Source: Brugia malayi
Taxonomy: Eukaryota > Nematoda > Chromadorea > Rhabditida > Onchocercidae
Length of the DNA: 64,000 nt
Assembly: GCF_000002995.4 (NCBI RefSeq)
Contig: NW_025062476.1
Location: 7,562,501-7,626,500 of the forward strand
Direction of reading: 5' to 3'
Positions within the stretch are counted from its first letter, which is position 1; every line of letters starts with the position of its first letter. Position numbers and translations under genes: made by a program. Positions 48,483-62,400 of this stretch are shown piece by piece. The notes beneath the pieces are model-generated. The model saw nothing but the letters and a program-made list of their open reading frames with translations, had not been told where the DNA came from and made no database searches.

Positions 48483-51400
48483 CTAAACTATTCTTTTCTC
48501 CACAACACATTTGTATGGAGGTGGTGAAGTTGTCAGACCGAAGAGTCGTTTTGTTGAGGGATTCGGTCTGTTCGGCACGGTCCGAAAACGAAAATGTCTT
48601 ATTAGATTAGCATAAATAAGGAATAGTTCAGCTTTCGCCAATGATTCACCCAAGCATTGTCGTTTACCAATGGAAAATGGGAAAAATGCATCATATCTAA
48701 AATTGGTCATCAAATTAAGCGAGCGGACAACTGATCACTTCATGCAAACTTCCCTCTTCCTAATATCTGATTGTTTATAGCATTCATTAGCTGATATTTC
48801 AGTTGGCAGTAAATATTAGCTGACAGTAAATATTCATAATCGCCCTAATGCATGATATCTTTAACGCTGTTGTTAGTTGAATTTCAGTTTTTTTTTTTTT
48901 GGTTTACAATATTTTAAAAAACAAAAAAGTAGACGACTACTCTCCAAAGCTAAGATGAATATAGACGTTACTTCTTAAGAGTGAATCCATCATCTTCTAG
49001 AAAACGCTCCGGACGGAACTCCCTGGGTTTCTCAAAATTTGTGGGATCATTCATCGCTATGGAAATTTGTGGGATACAAAGTGTTCCAGCCGGATAGTAA
49101 TATTTTCCCATAACAACATCTTCCGCCACGGTTCGCAATAAATTGATGGGCAAAATATTAGCGAAACGTTGGATCTCCTGAAGAAAAATATTCAAAAGAA
49201 GAGTTCAGTGTTTTCTGTTGACTTACGAAGCTTTAATAGATACGTGTTTCAATAATTATGGATGCAGAAGCTGTTTTGCTCAGTAATTAAAGAACTTGCT
49301 GCCTACAAATTTCTCCAAGTTTATTTTTATATTCTTTCACTTAAAATTTTTTTCTAGATATTTCTTATTTCCCATGATATTTAAACATAGAGATTATAAA
49401 ACTAAAAATCATAAAAATGAGTTGCAATATCGCTAACAAAATTGCTGCAAAATAATGGATGGAAAAAAATTTACATGAATGGTAGCCATTGTATATGAAC
49501 ATTTTGATTTGTCAGCAAGAGTAATCCTGCTCCCAATTTCATCTAATTCATTTTGAACTTTTGTTTGCACATCAGGATGAATCATTGAAAGAAGGAATCC
49601 CCACTTTAATGTTGTCACTGTTGTTTCCATCCCAGCATAAAATAAATCCAATAATAGCATCGTTAATTGCCATTCACTGCAATTAATAAATGCAAACTAA
49701 TTAGCTTTCAGATGATAGTCTAAGCAAATATGATAGTTAAAACATATTTCAAAAAGTTTACAACTAAACAGCTAGGATGAACTAATTTGAACTGTACACA
49801 AACCAAAAACCAATAAATTAATGCACAGATAAAAGAATTTGCTTTATTGAATTAATTTCGACGATTTAAATAGCAAATTTAAACATCATGAAAAAAAGAA
49901 GAAACTATTTGGAGAAAAGTATTATCTGATTTAATGTCCATATCTCAAAAAGGAATTTTATAAGTAGTGAATTCAATACCTAAAATATTCACTCGGCTCA
50001 CCGGATCTTTTTCTGCGATTTATTTCTGAGAGATATGCATACGTGAAATCTATGATTTCTGGAGATTCTTCGCAGTTGAATGCTTTCATGTGTACCTGAA
50101 TCTATTAAATGAATATTAATTGATCATATGAGTGAACTATAAATTAGAATGAGTAGAAATATTGGTAAAAATTAGCAAAAGAAATAAGGAATAATGCCAA
50201 TTAATTACACCTGTACTTCTCTGGAAATGAATTTCCATAGCTTATTTCGAAGATCCTTGAATTGTTTCCATTTATAATTTATGAATGGTATCCTTGTAGT
50301 TAACGGTAATGTTATATACAGTCCCATCAGCGGATGCATTACCAGTCGAGACTGGGAGTCTAGTAACGAATGCAAAAAACTGAATTCCGCACTTCCCTGA
50401 CAAAATGTCTTTAATCAATGTAGGTCTAATTATTAAGATTGAATAAAATTAATCATTTTGCATTTTAGCTATACTCGACATCAAGACTGAAACAGGTTAT
50501 AAACCTGTGGAAAACGATAACCAAATAATATGTTATTGATAATATTGCCCACACAAACGGCATGCATGGCGCATATGTCCATCTCTTGCCCAGTGCATTT
50601 CGCTTCCAGATAATCGATGAAGCTCTCAACTTCATTCATGATTTGCTGCTCTATTAGTATCCTACCAACTCCGAAATCTCGTAATACTCGAAGTACAAAG
50701 CGTCGCTGTTGCTTCCACTTATCACCGTCAATTTGAATTATACCATTAGCACCACCTACATCAAAACAAAATATCTGGAAGATGTAAATAAAATTGGGTA
50801 AATGATGAACAAATTCAGGACATTTTGCTATATTAAATTTAGTAACATAAATATGAGAAAAAGGGAGCATAGAGACTGTTCGGAATTGTACATACACATT
50901 TATGCTCGATTCTCGAAAGATGAGAAATTAAAAAAGTGCGTCTGCAAAGATTATTAGGTAAAATAAAATAGTGAACTACAAAAGAAAAAAATAGTTTATC
51001 ATTACCCATGAAGAAGTCAGTTGCATAATTACGCCACCGATTACTAAACACCTCGCTATTACGTACAAAGTATTCGCGCATTGTTTCCACATCAGTAACC
51101 ATTACCAAAGGTATCGGTCCGATCCAAAATGTGACCAGGTTACCTAAATCATAAAATTCTCTCTTCTGCAAATATTCTTTGCAGTTAACTTTTGGAGAAT
51201 GCATTTAATCATATCATACTTATGTCGCATTCACATAATCAAGATTTAGTGCAGCAACCAAAAATTCGATGCTATTAAAATGCAAGCTAGCTATTCGAAA
51301 GGAAAAAGGCTATAACTGGAATGAATTATTTAGCGATTGCTTTTTTACTATTTAGAATTTCCATCTATAGCCGGATTGAGCAGTTGAAGTATTACTGAGA

Positions 51401-51739
51401 TTGTTTTAGATTACTTAAACCTAGTGTAAAATTTGTACGAATAATCGAAACAATATTTTTTAATGGAAATTATTGCTTTCCCCCCTTAAACCGTATGTCT
51501 TTTCCAGCTAATCTTTTTTTTCGTAAACTTCCTGTAAACTACAACGGAAGCTTCAAATACTTTAGTAAAAAACAATTCTTACCGTATTTCTGCTTCCATG
51601 TAAGAAACATATCATCTATGGATTCATAAAATATGAAATGAAGAATATTGCCAAAAAAGAGCCATGGAGTTGGACCCGGTGGAAGAAATCGTCGTTTCCA
51701 ACTCAATTCATGAAAAATGTATACTGCAGCTAGTAACAT
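48483..51739 (-). CDS. Cytochrome P450, CYP2-clan/CYP33-like, eight exons, 487 aa
   Basis: Exons on minus: 51739-51583, 51143-51006, 50755-50505, 50396-50217, 50095-49980, 49676-49475, 49177-48972, 48696-48483; all phases agree. A short N-terminal membrane anchor (MLLAAVYIFHEL) is followed by the proline hinge FLPPGPTP (18-25). Other motifs: helix C WKQQRRF (112-118), helix I AGMETT (295-300) with the oxygen-binding threonine, helix K EIQR (349-352, ExxR), PERF (404-407), and the haem loop FPFSIGKRQCLG with ligand Cys431. All catalytic motifs are intact, so an active ER mono-oxygenase is predicted. The GPIPLVMVTD and FVLRVLRDFGVG segments are typical of nematode CYP33 and other CYP2-clan enzymes. 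The substrate cannot be told; xenobiotics, fatty acids or sterol signals are candidates. The ATG follows a tttttctag acceptor by 20 nt; the anchor is rather short, so an upstream exon is possible. Confidence 0.93.
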
Positions 51740-54342
51740 CAATGTTGGCGGTATTGGCTAGAAAAAGTAAACTGTTTGTTCGTTTCAAAGCTATTAAAAA
51801 GACGACTAACATTTTTTTAAAGGTCCATCTAAAACTTCACATATATTTGCTCACACTAATGTATTTACTAGCTCAATTAATTTCGTTAGAGCAAATAAAC
51901 GTACCAAGGGAATAAATGAGATCCATGTTTTAGAATATAAAATTGAACTGATCGCTATTATCATCATCACAAATAATAAGATAAATCGAAAGCTATACAT
52001 CGTGAAAATATGATCAGGTAGTTATAAACTTCGTTATTAATTGAATATTTCCCAGTATCTTCTGGAAGAACTATATTTGGGAGACCTAACGCTCATGTCA
52101 CTTGATATACCTGAAAAAATCCTATCAGTTGATTGTAGAATCCTGGAAAATCAAATTAAAAAAAATAAAAAAAGATCAGTAGGAGAATAACAAACACTGA
52201 CAGTAATAGCGGCATAGTATTTGGATAGTCGATTATCATGAACGACCCGGACAATCGAGGACAGCTCCCTATTTTCTCTCTTCTGTAGGTATTCCTCCCT
52301 TCGATCTCCGTTATTTTGCATGGTGATCTTTTTATCTTACCGCCCTTCAAATATGCCACCTAAAATTGTCATCTATCTGATCTACTCGTACTGACATATA
52401 CTTGTATTGCATAATTCTTCTCTTCCTTATACGATTACCTTCCACTTCTCTACTCGTTTTGTTCCCGCATGAATTGATTGTTTTTAGAAAATTTCTTCAC
52501 GTTCATATTAGTAATCTCTATTTCTCACCTTTTACGTTGTTGTTGCAGTTGTTTCAGACTGTGTTTTTTATAACGGAACTAATTTGGAATGAAACTAATT
52601 ATAAACGATTAGCTATGCAAAAATTAGTTTTTTACAAAGTGAAAGAATTGACAGAAAAGTGATGGGAAAAGACAAGTAAGAGAAAATAGATATACTGAAT
52701 AGAATTGTAGACCATAACGGGAGGATCCGATGTGTTAAAGTTTAACGACAAATCATATCTATGGATATGTCAGAATTTTTTAACAAATTATTTTACATGA
52801 ATCTTTTGAATTAAATTTTTTCAAGCATACTTTTGTACAATGATATAGCATAATTGTAACACTTCATTCTCTAGAACTACGAATCCATGCTAGAAGTCAT
52901 CTAGTACCACTAATGAAGCAGCAACTTGCGGTTGTTCGATTTTTTTGAACAAATGCATAGCATCATAAAGTTCAAGAAGTTTATTTACAATCCAGATTTC
53001 AGTTAACTGCTTTGCTAAAATTGTTTTTAAACACTCATAAGAAATACTATTTCGCAGAATCTGTCTAATTTGTAGGCAAATATGAGACTTTGATTAAAAA
53101 CTTAGTCATGTCAATTTTTGACTTTACTAATGTCATCTGATAATACATTCTGATATGTGATTACTTGAACCAAGCATACTTTTAGATAGGACAAAAGATA
53201 TTCTCAGGAAAAAGAAGTGCGAAAAGTAGAATTCATAACTTGAATCATTTTTAGTTGTTTAAGGAAAATAAAATTCAAGAAGAACTAGTAAAAACAGAAC
53301 AACGACTGAAAACTTTTTTGTATTTGCTGGTAGTTCACGCCTTTATATATTGATTCCTGATTCAGTAATTAGTCAGGTTTTTGTGGCGAAATGTTTTATG
53401 TAAAAGGTTAATTTATAATTGAAAAGTGATGAAATGACACAAAGTTTCATGATGTATGTTCCCGTCTGGCACCCTGTAAAGTTATTTGGAATTGGTTTTT
53501 GTTCCAACGACGCCAATAAATAGGTCTGAAATATTCTAGCCACGCTCAGTCAATAACTTTCCATGCATTCAAACACATCCAGGTGGTCATCTAACAGACC
53601 TTCATAAATCTGGTGCAGTTAAATCTTACTGGTTTCCTAAAAGATCAATGAATATTTATGCTAAGGACATACAAAAAAACATTCACTTATTGATATAATA
53701 ATGGACATATATGATGATATATAATGATATCTGTTTTTCTTTAATACAACATTTACAAAAAGGATCAAATTCACGGAGTGAACATCATTCTTGTTTATTA
53801 TATGGTTGTCACTGTCCAAGAAGTATAAGAAGAATAGCTTCATCAGATAGACATCATCACTTAAGTTCAAACTACAAATCTCATATTTGTTGGTTTTCAA
53901 TCTTGATTTCTTTTCACTTCGTATTCCACTCTGCGAAAGCTGTCCAAAAAATCTTCCCAAATCTTTTGTTCTTCATTTTCTTAAAATATTTGATATTTGA
54001 AATACTTTTTAATTAGTTCGTCGATTTTCCAATGAAAAATATTAGATGCAACTTTCAAAGAAGAAATTTGGGGCAAGTGAAAATTGTTGTTGTTTTTTAT
54101 AGATAACAAAAAGATTCTTAAGCTACGTCAAATGATGTGAATATGGAGAAAAAAATGAATCCACATACTGTTGAATGATACATATTTGATTACTAGTAAA
54201 ACGTGATTTTAGGAAGTAAAAGTGGAACAGGACCAGTCGATCTTTTCAATATTTTTTTTGTATAACAAGTATTTCTGATTTACTAAAAAGAGTGTGGTTT
54301 TATAATTTTTGTTATTGTTGATTTTTAAAAGATAGATCTCAA

Positions 54343-54436
54343 ATATATATATATATATATATATTAAAAAAAGATATATACAAATATATATATATATAAA
54401 AAAGATATATATATATATACAAATATATATATATAC
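54343..54436. repeat. AT/TATA microsatellite cluster
   Basis: Three (AT)n blocks separated by aaaaaaagatatatac-type spacers. The minus-strand I/Y-rich frame across it is an artefact. Confidence 0.95.
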
Positions 54437-55788
54437 TACCATGCATCTTAACTTTATTAGAAGTATTTTCTCTGAGAGCGTTTAAAAATGCCTAATTTTA
54501 ATGAAAGTCGATTCATGACTGGAATTGTTTTGAATTTTCTACGAACTTGACAGCTTTTATACATTGTTGATGTTGGGTATTAGTTATTTACCCAATCTCT
54601 TATTATAACTTACTCTATCATTCATAATCATCTGATAATACTTTAGATATGAATAAATTATGAAGAAATCTTATTTAGGAACCATTTTATCTTCCTTGCT
54701 TCTCAAGATACTTGAAATTTGTTGCATATAACTCCTAGATCTAGTATATAATTTTTATTGTAATGTCTAAAAGTGCAAGAACTGATTGAAACTTTTTCTC
54801 TTGTATAATTTTTAACAGTGATTTATTCGCTGCTGGTTAAAATTTTCGCTTCATTTCCTTACTTTTTCAAGTGCTCAAAATTCGGTAAACATATGTTAGA
54901 GTTATAGTAATTGCTATATGGACAAAAACAAAGCGAATTTCAAATTTATGGAAGTAGTACTTATGCTTCTGAAAAATTTTTTCTTTTTTTAGCTTTTCAG
55001 TACTAATAAACTAATAACTTTATAGATTTTATAAACATCATATAGCAGCTTGTAAGTTTAAGTGTAAAATAACAAGTTTCTGAAAAATATGGCCGGAATT
55101 TGTTTTATATTAATTACGAATAAGTTTCATGCATTTGTATTCACATCATTCACACATCAATTTTGCATTTTGATACAGTTGGACTTGATAATAAGTTTAA
55201 TGACTACACAGTTATGAAGACTTTTAATGTTAGTAATTACCGGTAAATGATTCAAATATGTTGCAATTCAGCAGATATGGAATTCCTCAATCAACAAGCA
55301 ATCTTTTAATTGATCTCTGATATTTGTCCAGTTTCCTTTGATAATGTTATTTCTAATAAGAGGAGAAATATTTCTGAAATGAAGTGATGTCATAATTGGT
55401 TTGTAGTTATGATATCACTTCAAAAATTCTGGGTAAATTTAATTTCTGTGCATATCAAAGCCACTTCAGAAATATATACCTATATTGAGAGCACTACTAT
55501 TCCCCAAATTTCTTCATTTTATTGTTAAAGCCAAAAATGAAATTACCTTTTAAAAATGTCACAACCAAGTGTTTCTCATATTGACCTTCTTCCTACTAGA
55601 TAAATTGTTACCGCCCTATGTATCTCTTCTTCCTGCTAGATAAAATAATTTTCTTAAAGTTAAAAACCAGTCGATAAGGAACTTTAACGAGTGTTTGAAT
55701 GTATATGATTCTTTCACTGTTCATAAATACTGCACTAAATCATTGTAGTATGGCCGTTATATGCATCTTATAATAGAGTAAAAAAAGT

Positions 55789-55835
55789 GACCAAGCAAGA
55801 GGGATGACCAAACAAGAGAGATGACCAAGCAAGTT
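55789..55835. repeat. Three-copy 17-bp tandem repeat
   Basis: gaccaagcaagagggat, gaccaaacaagagagat, gaccaagcaag in a row. Confidence 0.9.
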
Positions 55836-55995
55836 CTACCTGCTATTTTGTAAAAGACACAGAAATGAAACAGTGAAGTTTGTGATGTATGACAACGAAG
55901 CGTTTTTTTTCGCGTCTTATTTTACATCACAGTTGGAGCTGAAATAAACAATAGTATGTTGATATATATGTTATCTCTACTGATGTATCTATCAT

Positions 55996-56240
55996 ATGGC
56001 ACGTCAGAACTGGGTTATACCGACCGGTGAAGTGCAGATCAGCCCATATTTCTTTATAGGGTTAGATTTTATCGGTCACATGCGCTTATTTGACGATTGA
56101 GGAGGTTAAATTGTAATTCATTTGTCATCTAGGGCAATGTTGTTGACAATTTAGGGCATTCTGAACAATATCCGCTGGATCCTTACATTTGTGAGATAAA
56201 TTGTGTGCGTATCATTTCATCAGCATTCATTGTTCACGGC
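55996..56240 (+). mobile_element. Probable BEL/Pao-type integrase remnant
   Basis: A plus frame reads ...SPYFFIGLDFIGHMRL and stops at 56100; after two in-frame stops the same frame continues IVIHLSSRAMLL. The pattern GLDFxGP... followed ~15-20 residues later by a V-L-T-RA-HLE-like stretch is that of the integrase core start in BEL/Pao LTR retrotransposons. It is very short, stop-interrupted and without LTRs in sight, so this would be a dead fragment. Confidence 0.35.
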
Positions 56241-56955
56241 TTATAATTTGAAATTATTCAGTTTCTGAACGCTTGTTTTTTAAAAAAAAATTTGTTTTTT
56301 TAAAACTAATTTCCCAATCACTTGAATTTGTTTCTAAGTTGAAATTAATTTCTTTTATTAAGCTGCTGCTCAAAGTCGTGCAAAAATAATATTATTTCTG
56401 GTAGTGTGATTTATCGGAATGATTCTTTCTATCGCAAATTTTGCCCAAATTGCGGTATTAATATCTTTTTTGCCACACCACTTGTCAACTAACCTATCGA
56501 TGATGACCTTCCGTTCTCTAAAATGGTTTATCTACTCATATGGTCGTTTCATTTCTTTTTGTTTATTATTTATTATAGTGTATTCTTAATTTTCGACTAT
56601 TTTTATCTATCCGGTCAATTTATGTTTGCAAAGTTTAAAATGAAAACTATTCCAGAAATGGTAATTCCACGCTAATTTCATTTTATAACGTATGTATAGA
56701 GTAAGAGTAATTTTAATTTCATATAATTTCAAGAAATGAATTTTGAACAAATACATCCGTTGAAATGAATTTTGAATAAATACATAATTCTCCAGTTAAC
56801 TGTTACTAAATAGTGCAATTCTGATGGATCGAATGAAAAGGCTTGTGCTCAACAAAATAATCTTTCGTCGTTTCAAATTATATTTATTGAAAAAATATTT
56901 TGTTGAAAAAAATATCTTCTAACATTACATAATCAGCATTTTTTCAAGAAATTCA

Positions 56956-58767
56956 ATGAGTCGAAATACTACCGGCAACAATGACGAAATCCTCTCTTCT
57001 ATGTATCACACAGCAATGAATCGACGAAGCAGCAGAAGTCTGTTGAAGTATGGGTCATCGGATAAAGAAGTTTCACATATCTGTGAGAGTTCAATCGTAG
57101 ACAAAGAACATTTAGCGTCCATATGCACACATCTTTGCAATCAAGTTAGTGAAACTTTTTTAGAATTAAGTCTAGTAAGGTGTAATATCAAACATTTTCG
57201 AATGTGTATTACCATAATGTAACGTCGACATAGGAATGATATACATTCGTTTGTACCACTTAAGTATGACATTACATCGCCACACATTATTGAACGATAT
57301 TGTTATGCTGATGAGAATTACTCATTCCGGTTGGTAGTCGATTTTTACACTCTAATTACTAATTAGTAATATTAGTAATTAATAATAGTCCAGTTACTAA
57401 TTAATACAAGCAGAAAACCTTTGCTAAGAGACTTTAAAAAATAACAGCAAGTAAGGAAAGTAATTGGAGGGAAGTGAAAAAAAGGAAATGATGAAACAAA
57501 ACAAAACCTCATTCTGGAACGTTTCCATCTCGGAATTTCAAGCAGAAGTAACTATACTGTTAGTAGTACCAGCTTATACTCCTTTTTGTTTTTCCTTTAA
57601 CTAGTTATCTGATTTTCCATCGTTTTTTTTTTTTTTGAGAGGAAAGAGGGGAGAAAAAAAATATTTCACTGTGTCTTCTAAGCCACTGGAGTGATGGAAT
57701 CACAAAATTGTGCTCCAAAATATGGAAATGTCCCCGCAAGAATTATTAAAAAATAAGAATTTAAACTAACTTTACAATATTAAATTTCTGTTTGTAGTCG
57801 GAGCAATTTGCAGCTAAAAACGATCATTAACCTGCTGATAGACTTTGCGGGGGATGTTTGTGATGAATCAGCAACTGCACGTAGTTTGCTCTGCGAATTA
57901 GAGGTCATCTTTCTTCCCATTTACAGTTTTTATTCATTCTTTTTTAAAGTCTCATATTGATTTATGAAGAGTTTTCAAAAATTCATCAAAAGAAAAATGA
58001 ATATATAATGTAATGTAATAACTGTATTTCAGGACAAGGTAATGCCGTTTCTGGTAAATTTAGATATCGAAATGGCCTCATCAGAGAAACTTATCCGAAT
58101 AAATATTGATACAGCAAGAATTAGTGAAACTAAAGTGGACTGGTTGCTGAAATTCAATAAGTGCAAGGTTCTATCTGACTCAAGTACTATGAATTCCACA
58201 GCAGAGTGTGATAAAGATGAGAAAGGTCATATAGGTAACAATGGGACATAGAAAGACAAATCGCGCTAGCGAACAACTTTCCCCTGAATTAGTAGGTAAA
58301 ATGAAGTAAATCTGGGAACATATTGTGGACTGAGTGATAAGAAATAGAAAAAACTCTTGAACCCAATAGAACCCTGCAGAATCATTATATGCATGAGTCA
58401 AATAAGTTATTTTTGTTTTCATCTTTTTAGATTGACTTAATCTGGAATCAAAATTATTTAAAACACATAACTTCTAAACCGTCATTCTCTAATGAGTAAC
58501 CAGATAAATTTGGACTTTGAAAATATCTTACTCATTATGAGAGATTTTTTTTTTATCTATTTATTTCAGTTGGAAATGCGCGAAATGCTGGCCACGCTTT
58601 CTGGCGCAGTCTACAAAGATCTGGAACGAGTGCTGTCGCTGAGGTGCCGAGGTTGTTGTGGTATGATTTTTAAAAAAGAATTGATGCTCTATTTATATCA
58701 AATGAAGAAAGGCACTGATAAACTGTATAAAGAAATCAAATTGGAACAAACAGCACTCATCCATTAA
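56956..58767 (+). CDS. Unrecognised protein, four exons
   Basis: Exons: 56956-57179, 57798-57903, 58033-58234 (or ending ~58164), 58573-58767. The ATG lies 8 nt after a ttttcaag acceptor, suggesting trans-splicing. The N-terminus is hydrophilic and Ser/Arg-rich (MSRNTTGNNDEILSSMYHTA...). The middle reads like a helical bundle (NLQLKTIINLLIDFAGD, ELEDKVMPFLVNLDIE, DWLLKFNKCK). Exon 4 is open in two frames. After the best donor (ATAG|GTAACA) it reads VGNARNAGHAFWRS... and stops at about 58680. After an alternative donor (TGCAAG|GTTCTA) it reads LEMREMLATLSGAVYKDLER... to 58767. The second is longer and helix-rich. There is no signal peptide or membrane segment. I do not recognise the family. 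ALG6 follows on the same strand about 0.7 kb away. Confidence 0.6.
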
Positions 58768-59443
58768 TCTGTAATTATATATTGAATGTTGTGATTTAAT
58801 ATATTTTTGCGTATTATCTATTCAGATTTGTACATTTAAAGAAAGACTCTCAACATAAGAGTACATTTCATACTCATATCATATCATATATATATACCTT
58901 TTGTAAAACCAACACATATTAATCAAAATATGCCATGGTAATAGAAGTAAATAAAAACAGTTTGAAAATTGTTTTAATGACACAACAAGGATAGGGAACG
59001 TTAAAGGAAGCAGAAGATGAACAGTGATTGTATACTCAGTTAATTAAGTTGGATCGCTGCATAAGTCTCCCGGGGCTTTCCGAGGTTTTTTATCTTTGTG
59101 TGTTAATGGTTGTCAGTTCCCGAGATGGTACGAAGAGCGGTATGGCTGCATGTAGTAATTTGACGAACTAGAGAAAAAGAACACGTTTATAGAGATCACT
59201 GATAATCGAATATGAGCGGCGGGAAAATAGTGCGGAAATTAGAGGTACGAGAAAGATTAATGAGATTATGTGATAATAACGTAAAGAAAGGGGAGAGCTT
59301 GAGTGAGGTAAGAAGAGAAGGTAGAGGCAGTCTAGCGCTGGTCTGGATACGAGTTGCGCACAGAGAGAGTGTGTCGGATGACCAACCACTTTTCTCGAAC
59401 TAATGTTGGTAGTATGGTGAGGTCTGAGGTGAAGGAAGCAGGA
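58768..59443. other. Intergenic/5' region of ALG6
   Basis: From about 59040 the sequence becomes GC- and purine-rich, probably promoter or 5' UTR. An upstream frame begins ATGAGCGGCGGGAAAATAG at 59212 and meets a GAG|GTAAGA donor near 59308, so it could be a separate first exon or an upstream ORF. It is not called as a gene. Confidence 0.4.
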
Positions 59444-62400
59444 ATGGACGTTGTCATCAGTAGAACAAATCAAACAGTATTCTTTATTGTTCTATGCTTT
59501 GCTTTCACTCTTCAGATTGCCTTATCGTTGGGATCTTATTCTGGTTTGTTTTCACTTACCATTCATTAATGAAATTAGTTTACTTGTCTTACTTTCTTCA
59601 CGATCCTTTTCACATCATTTTTTATTCGATCACATAACATTTAATGTAAAGAGGCTTTAGATGCCGAAAGAAAAAATTTTATATTGCTTTGTTGTTATGA
59701 GGAAGACATGACACAGATCTTCCCCGTACTTTTTTTTCTTATTAGGAAATCATCTTCTAGGTCATGCAACCCCGCCGATGTATGGTGATTATGAGGCTCA
59801 GAGACATTGGATGGAAATCACATATCATTTGCCTATTAATCAGTGGTATTAATATTACTACTTTAAAATTTTTGACATAATTTTGTAGGTGTTTGCTGAA
59901 TTGAATCGAATTTTTCTAGCTGAGAGTTTATGTATCGTATTTCAATCTTCTTTCGAAGCTTATTTAGTATATTTTATCTTTCTTAAAGTTTTGTCATTTA
60001 TATGTTGAGATGCAGCAAATTTTTCATTAATAGGTACGTAAATGGTAGTGATAATGACTTAAATTACTGGGGACTGGATTATCCACCTCTTACAGCTTAT
60101 CACAGTTGGCTTCTCGGAACTTTGTGAGTTTATCCATACTTAAGTTTTTTTTTTTTCCTCCAGTTGTTGCAGTTATTATAATAACTAGATGGAAACTGAA
60201 TCTAAATTTTTTTACATAAGTGTTACTGTGAAAAATAGTTCATCATTCTGATCGAAATTGAATCCAGAGCCTTTTTTATTCAAAACCAATTGATGAATGG
60301 GAATTTCAGGGGAAAAAAAATGAGAAAATATGTCATATAATCAGGAATTATTATTACAAAGCAGATGCGTAATTTTGCGATTTATGTTCTTTTTGGAATA
60401 ATACTGGAATATTTATATGACTTTAAATGAAAGTTTTTATCTACATTTTCTTCTCCCTACTGGTATTTTATTAGTAGTTATAAAGTTATAAATGATAACT
60501 TTGCAGAGCGAACAAGCTGAATCGTTCATGGATTGAGCTACATATATCAAGGGGGATGGAGACAGAGACTCACAAAATCTTCATGCGATTTACTGTTGTA
60601 GCAACTTTTTGGATAGTTTATGTTTCTTCCTTATTACTTTCAACCGGTTTCTTTCGCAACACTTTATCTCAAAGAATGGTAAGCTTTATTTAAAACTTGT
60701 TTTTTTTTTTTTTCTTTTTTTTTAATGGCTCTTTTTTTTTTCTTTTCATAAATGTTGTCTATGATTGAAGTTCTGAATAATTTCTAGTAAAACTTCGAAG
60801 AAAAGAACGATGTTAAGACGTCATATTGCAGCTTAATTATTGTGCGATAGCTGTGCTTTATCCAGGATTGTTGGTAGTGGATAGTGGCCATTTTCAGTTG
60901 GTTTTGGACTCTTATTTGGATGTTTTGTGTTGCACTTTTTTTTGTTTAAATTTGATAATTCTTACTGTATAAAAAGCAAAGGTCATCCGAGAGTGACAGC
61001 TATTCACTGCCTTGAGTATGCTATGTTTATTTGCTGAATGAAGAAAATTCGCTTATCGCATTCTCCTAATTTTGATTTTAGATACAATCACGTGTCTCTT
61101 GGATTATTTCTCTTTTCATTTGCTTGCTTCGTTTCAAGTTTTTTAAAACTTGGTTCAATGTTTTTTGTATTATCATTAAGCTTCAAACAAATGGAGTTGT
61201 ACCATGCCTTGCCGGTTGCCATTTATTTATTGTCAGAGTCATTTTCAAGTGATAATCGATTAAGCATGAGTCAGAGGTTTTTTTTTTTGTTAGTACAGCA
61301 GTCGACAAAAGTAAATGTAGTAACATACTTTTATTCATTAAACTAAAAGAATGTATCCTTTAGATATTTTTGTTGGGCAGAACAGCTGCTTATATTGTTT
61401 ATTACTGTCATCGTCACAATTCTGTTCGTCTGTTTTCCTTTTCTTATCACCAGATCTGATTTGATGCAGATTTTATACAGGATTTTTCCATTTTACCGCG
61501 GCATTTTCGAGGTATAAAAATGATATTATTTTATTTAACATATTTTATTTCAGATGCTAAAAGTGTTATAAAGTAACATTTGTTTAGGATAAAGTGGCGA
61601 ATTTTTGGTGTTCCATTAATGTATTTTACAAATTGAAGGATAATTTTGAAACAGTATTTTTGTTGCGCATAAGGTACCCATTCCTAATTTTTGCTTTTTT
61701 GAATTTTATTCTATTAGATTTTTTATTAGTAGTGATAATTGTATATTGCGACTGGTGGATTTAATGATTTACGAAACTTTTATTTTTAGCACCATAATGG
61801 TTCTTATAACGAATATTCCGTGGTCAGTGTGTTTATTTTGTCATCCAACTATGACGAACTTCAAATATTGTTTATTGGCATCCAGTTTATCTTTCTTTTT
61901 GTTTTCATTTCAAGTCCATGAAAAATCAATCCTTCTTGTAGCCCTGTATGTTTCTTCATTTTTTTTCTTTTTTTAGTTCCAATAATATTTTAGATCAATA
62001 TCCAGATTATTTTACTTTGTGATAAGAAGAATAGTATCTTGTTGCAGACCTGCCATATTGTTGTGGAATGAGAATCCTGTGCTTGTGTCTTGGTTACTGA
62101 TTATTTCAAATACAAGGTTGTATATTTTTGCTGTTGTTCTCACCCCTATTGAATTTGACAGCTTTTTTTAAGATACCATAAATTAACATTGAGAAACCAT
62201 GTACTGATACATATATTGATACATTATAAAAGCTTTAATGCTTTATTATAGACTGCAAATTCGTAGTTGTAGGTGCGAAGTGATTAGCATTCTGGTAGCG
62301 TGAACCCAAGTTTTATTTTGCAGAAAAAAAAAGAATGAAGCTAGGCAATAAAATTTATTCCTAGCACTTTTTATTTACAATATCATTAACTTTTATATGC

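Larger units (their letters stand above)
51760..55995. other. Intergenic, no convincing gene
   Basis: AT-rich. A minus-strand membrane-anchor-like frame (MPLLLSVFVILLLIFFYFF then stop) lies at about 52157-52213, upstream of the P450, without usable splice phases. A plus-strand exon-like stretch of about 45 codons (GSNSRSEHHSCLLYGCHCPR...) follows an acaaaaag acceptor near 53763. Neither is called as a gene. Confidence 0.4.

Noticed and set aside
53661..54016. Overlapping ~100-codon frames on both strands
   Set aside because: No start with splice context and no family likeness; only a 45-codon part on plus looks mildly exon-like.
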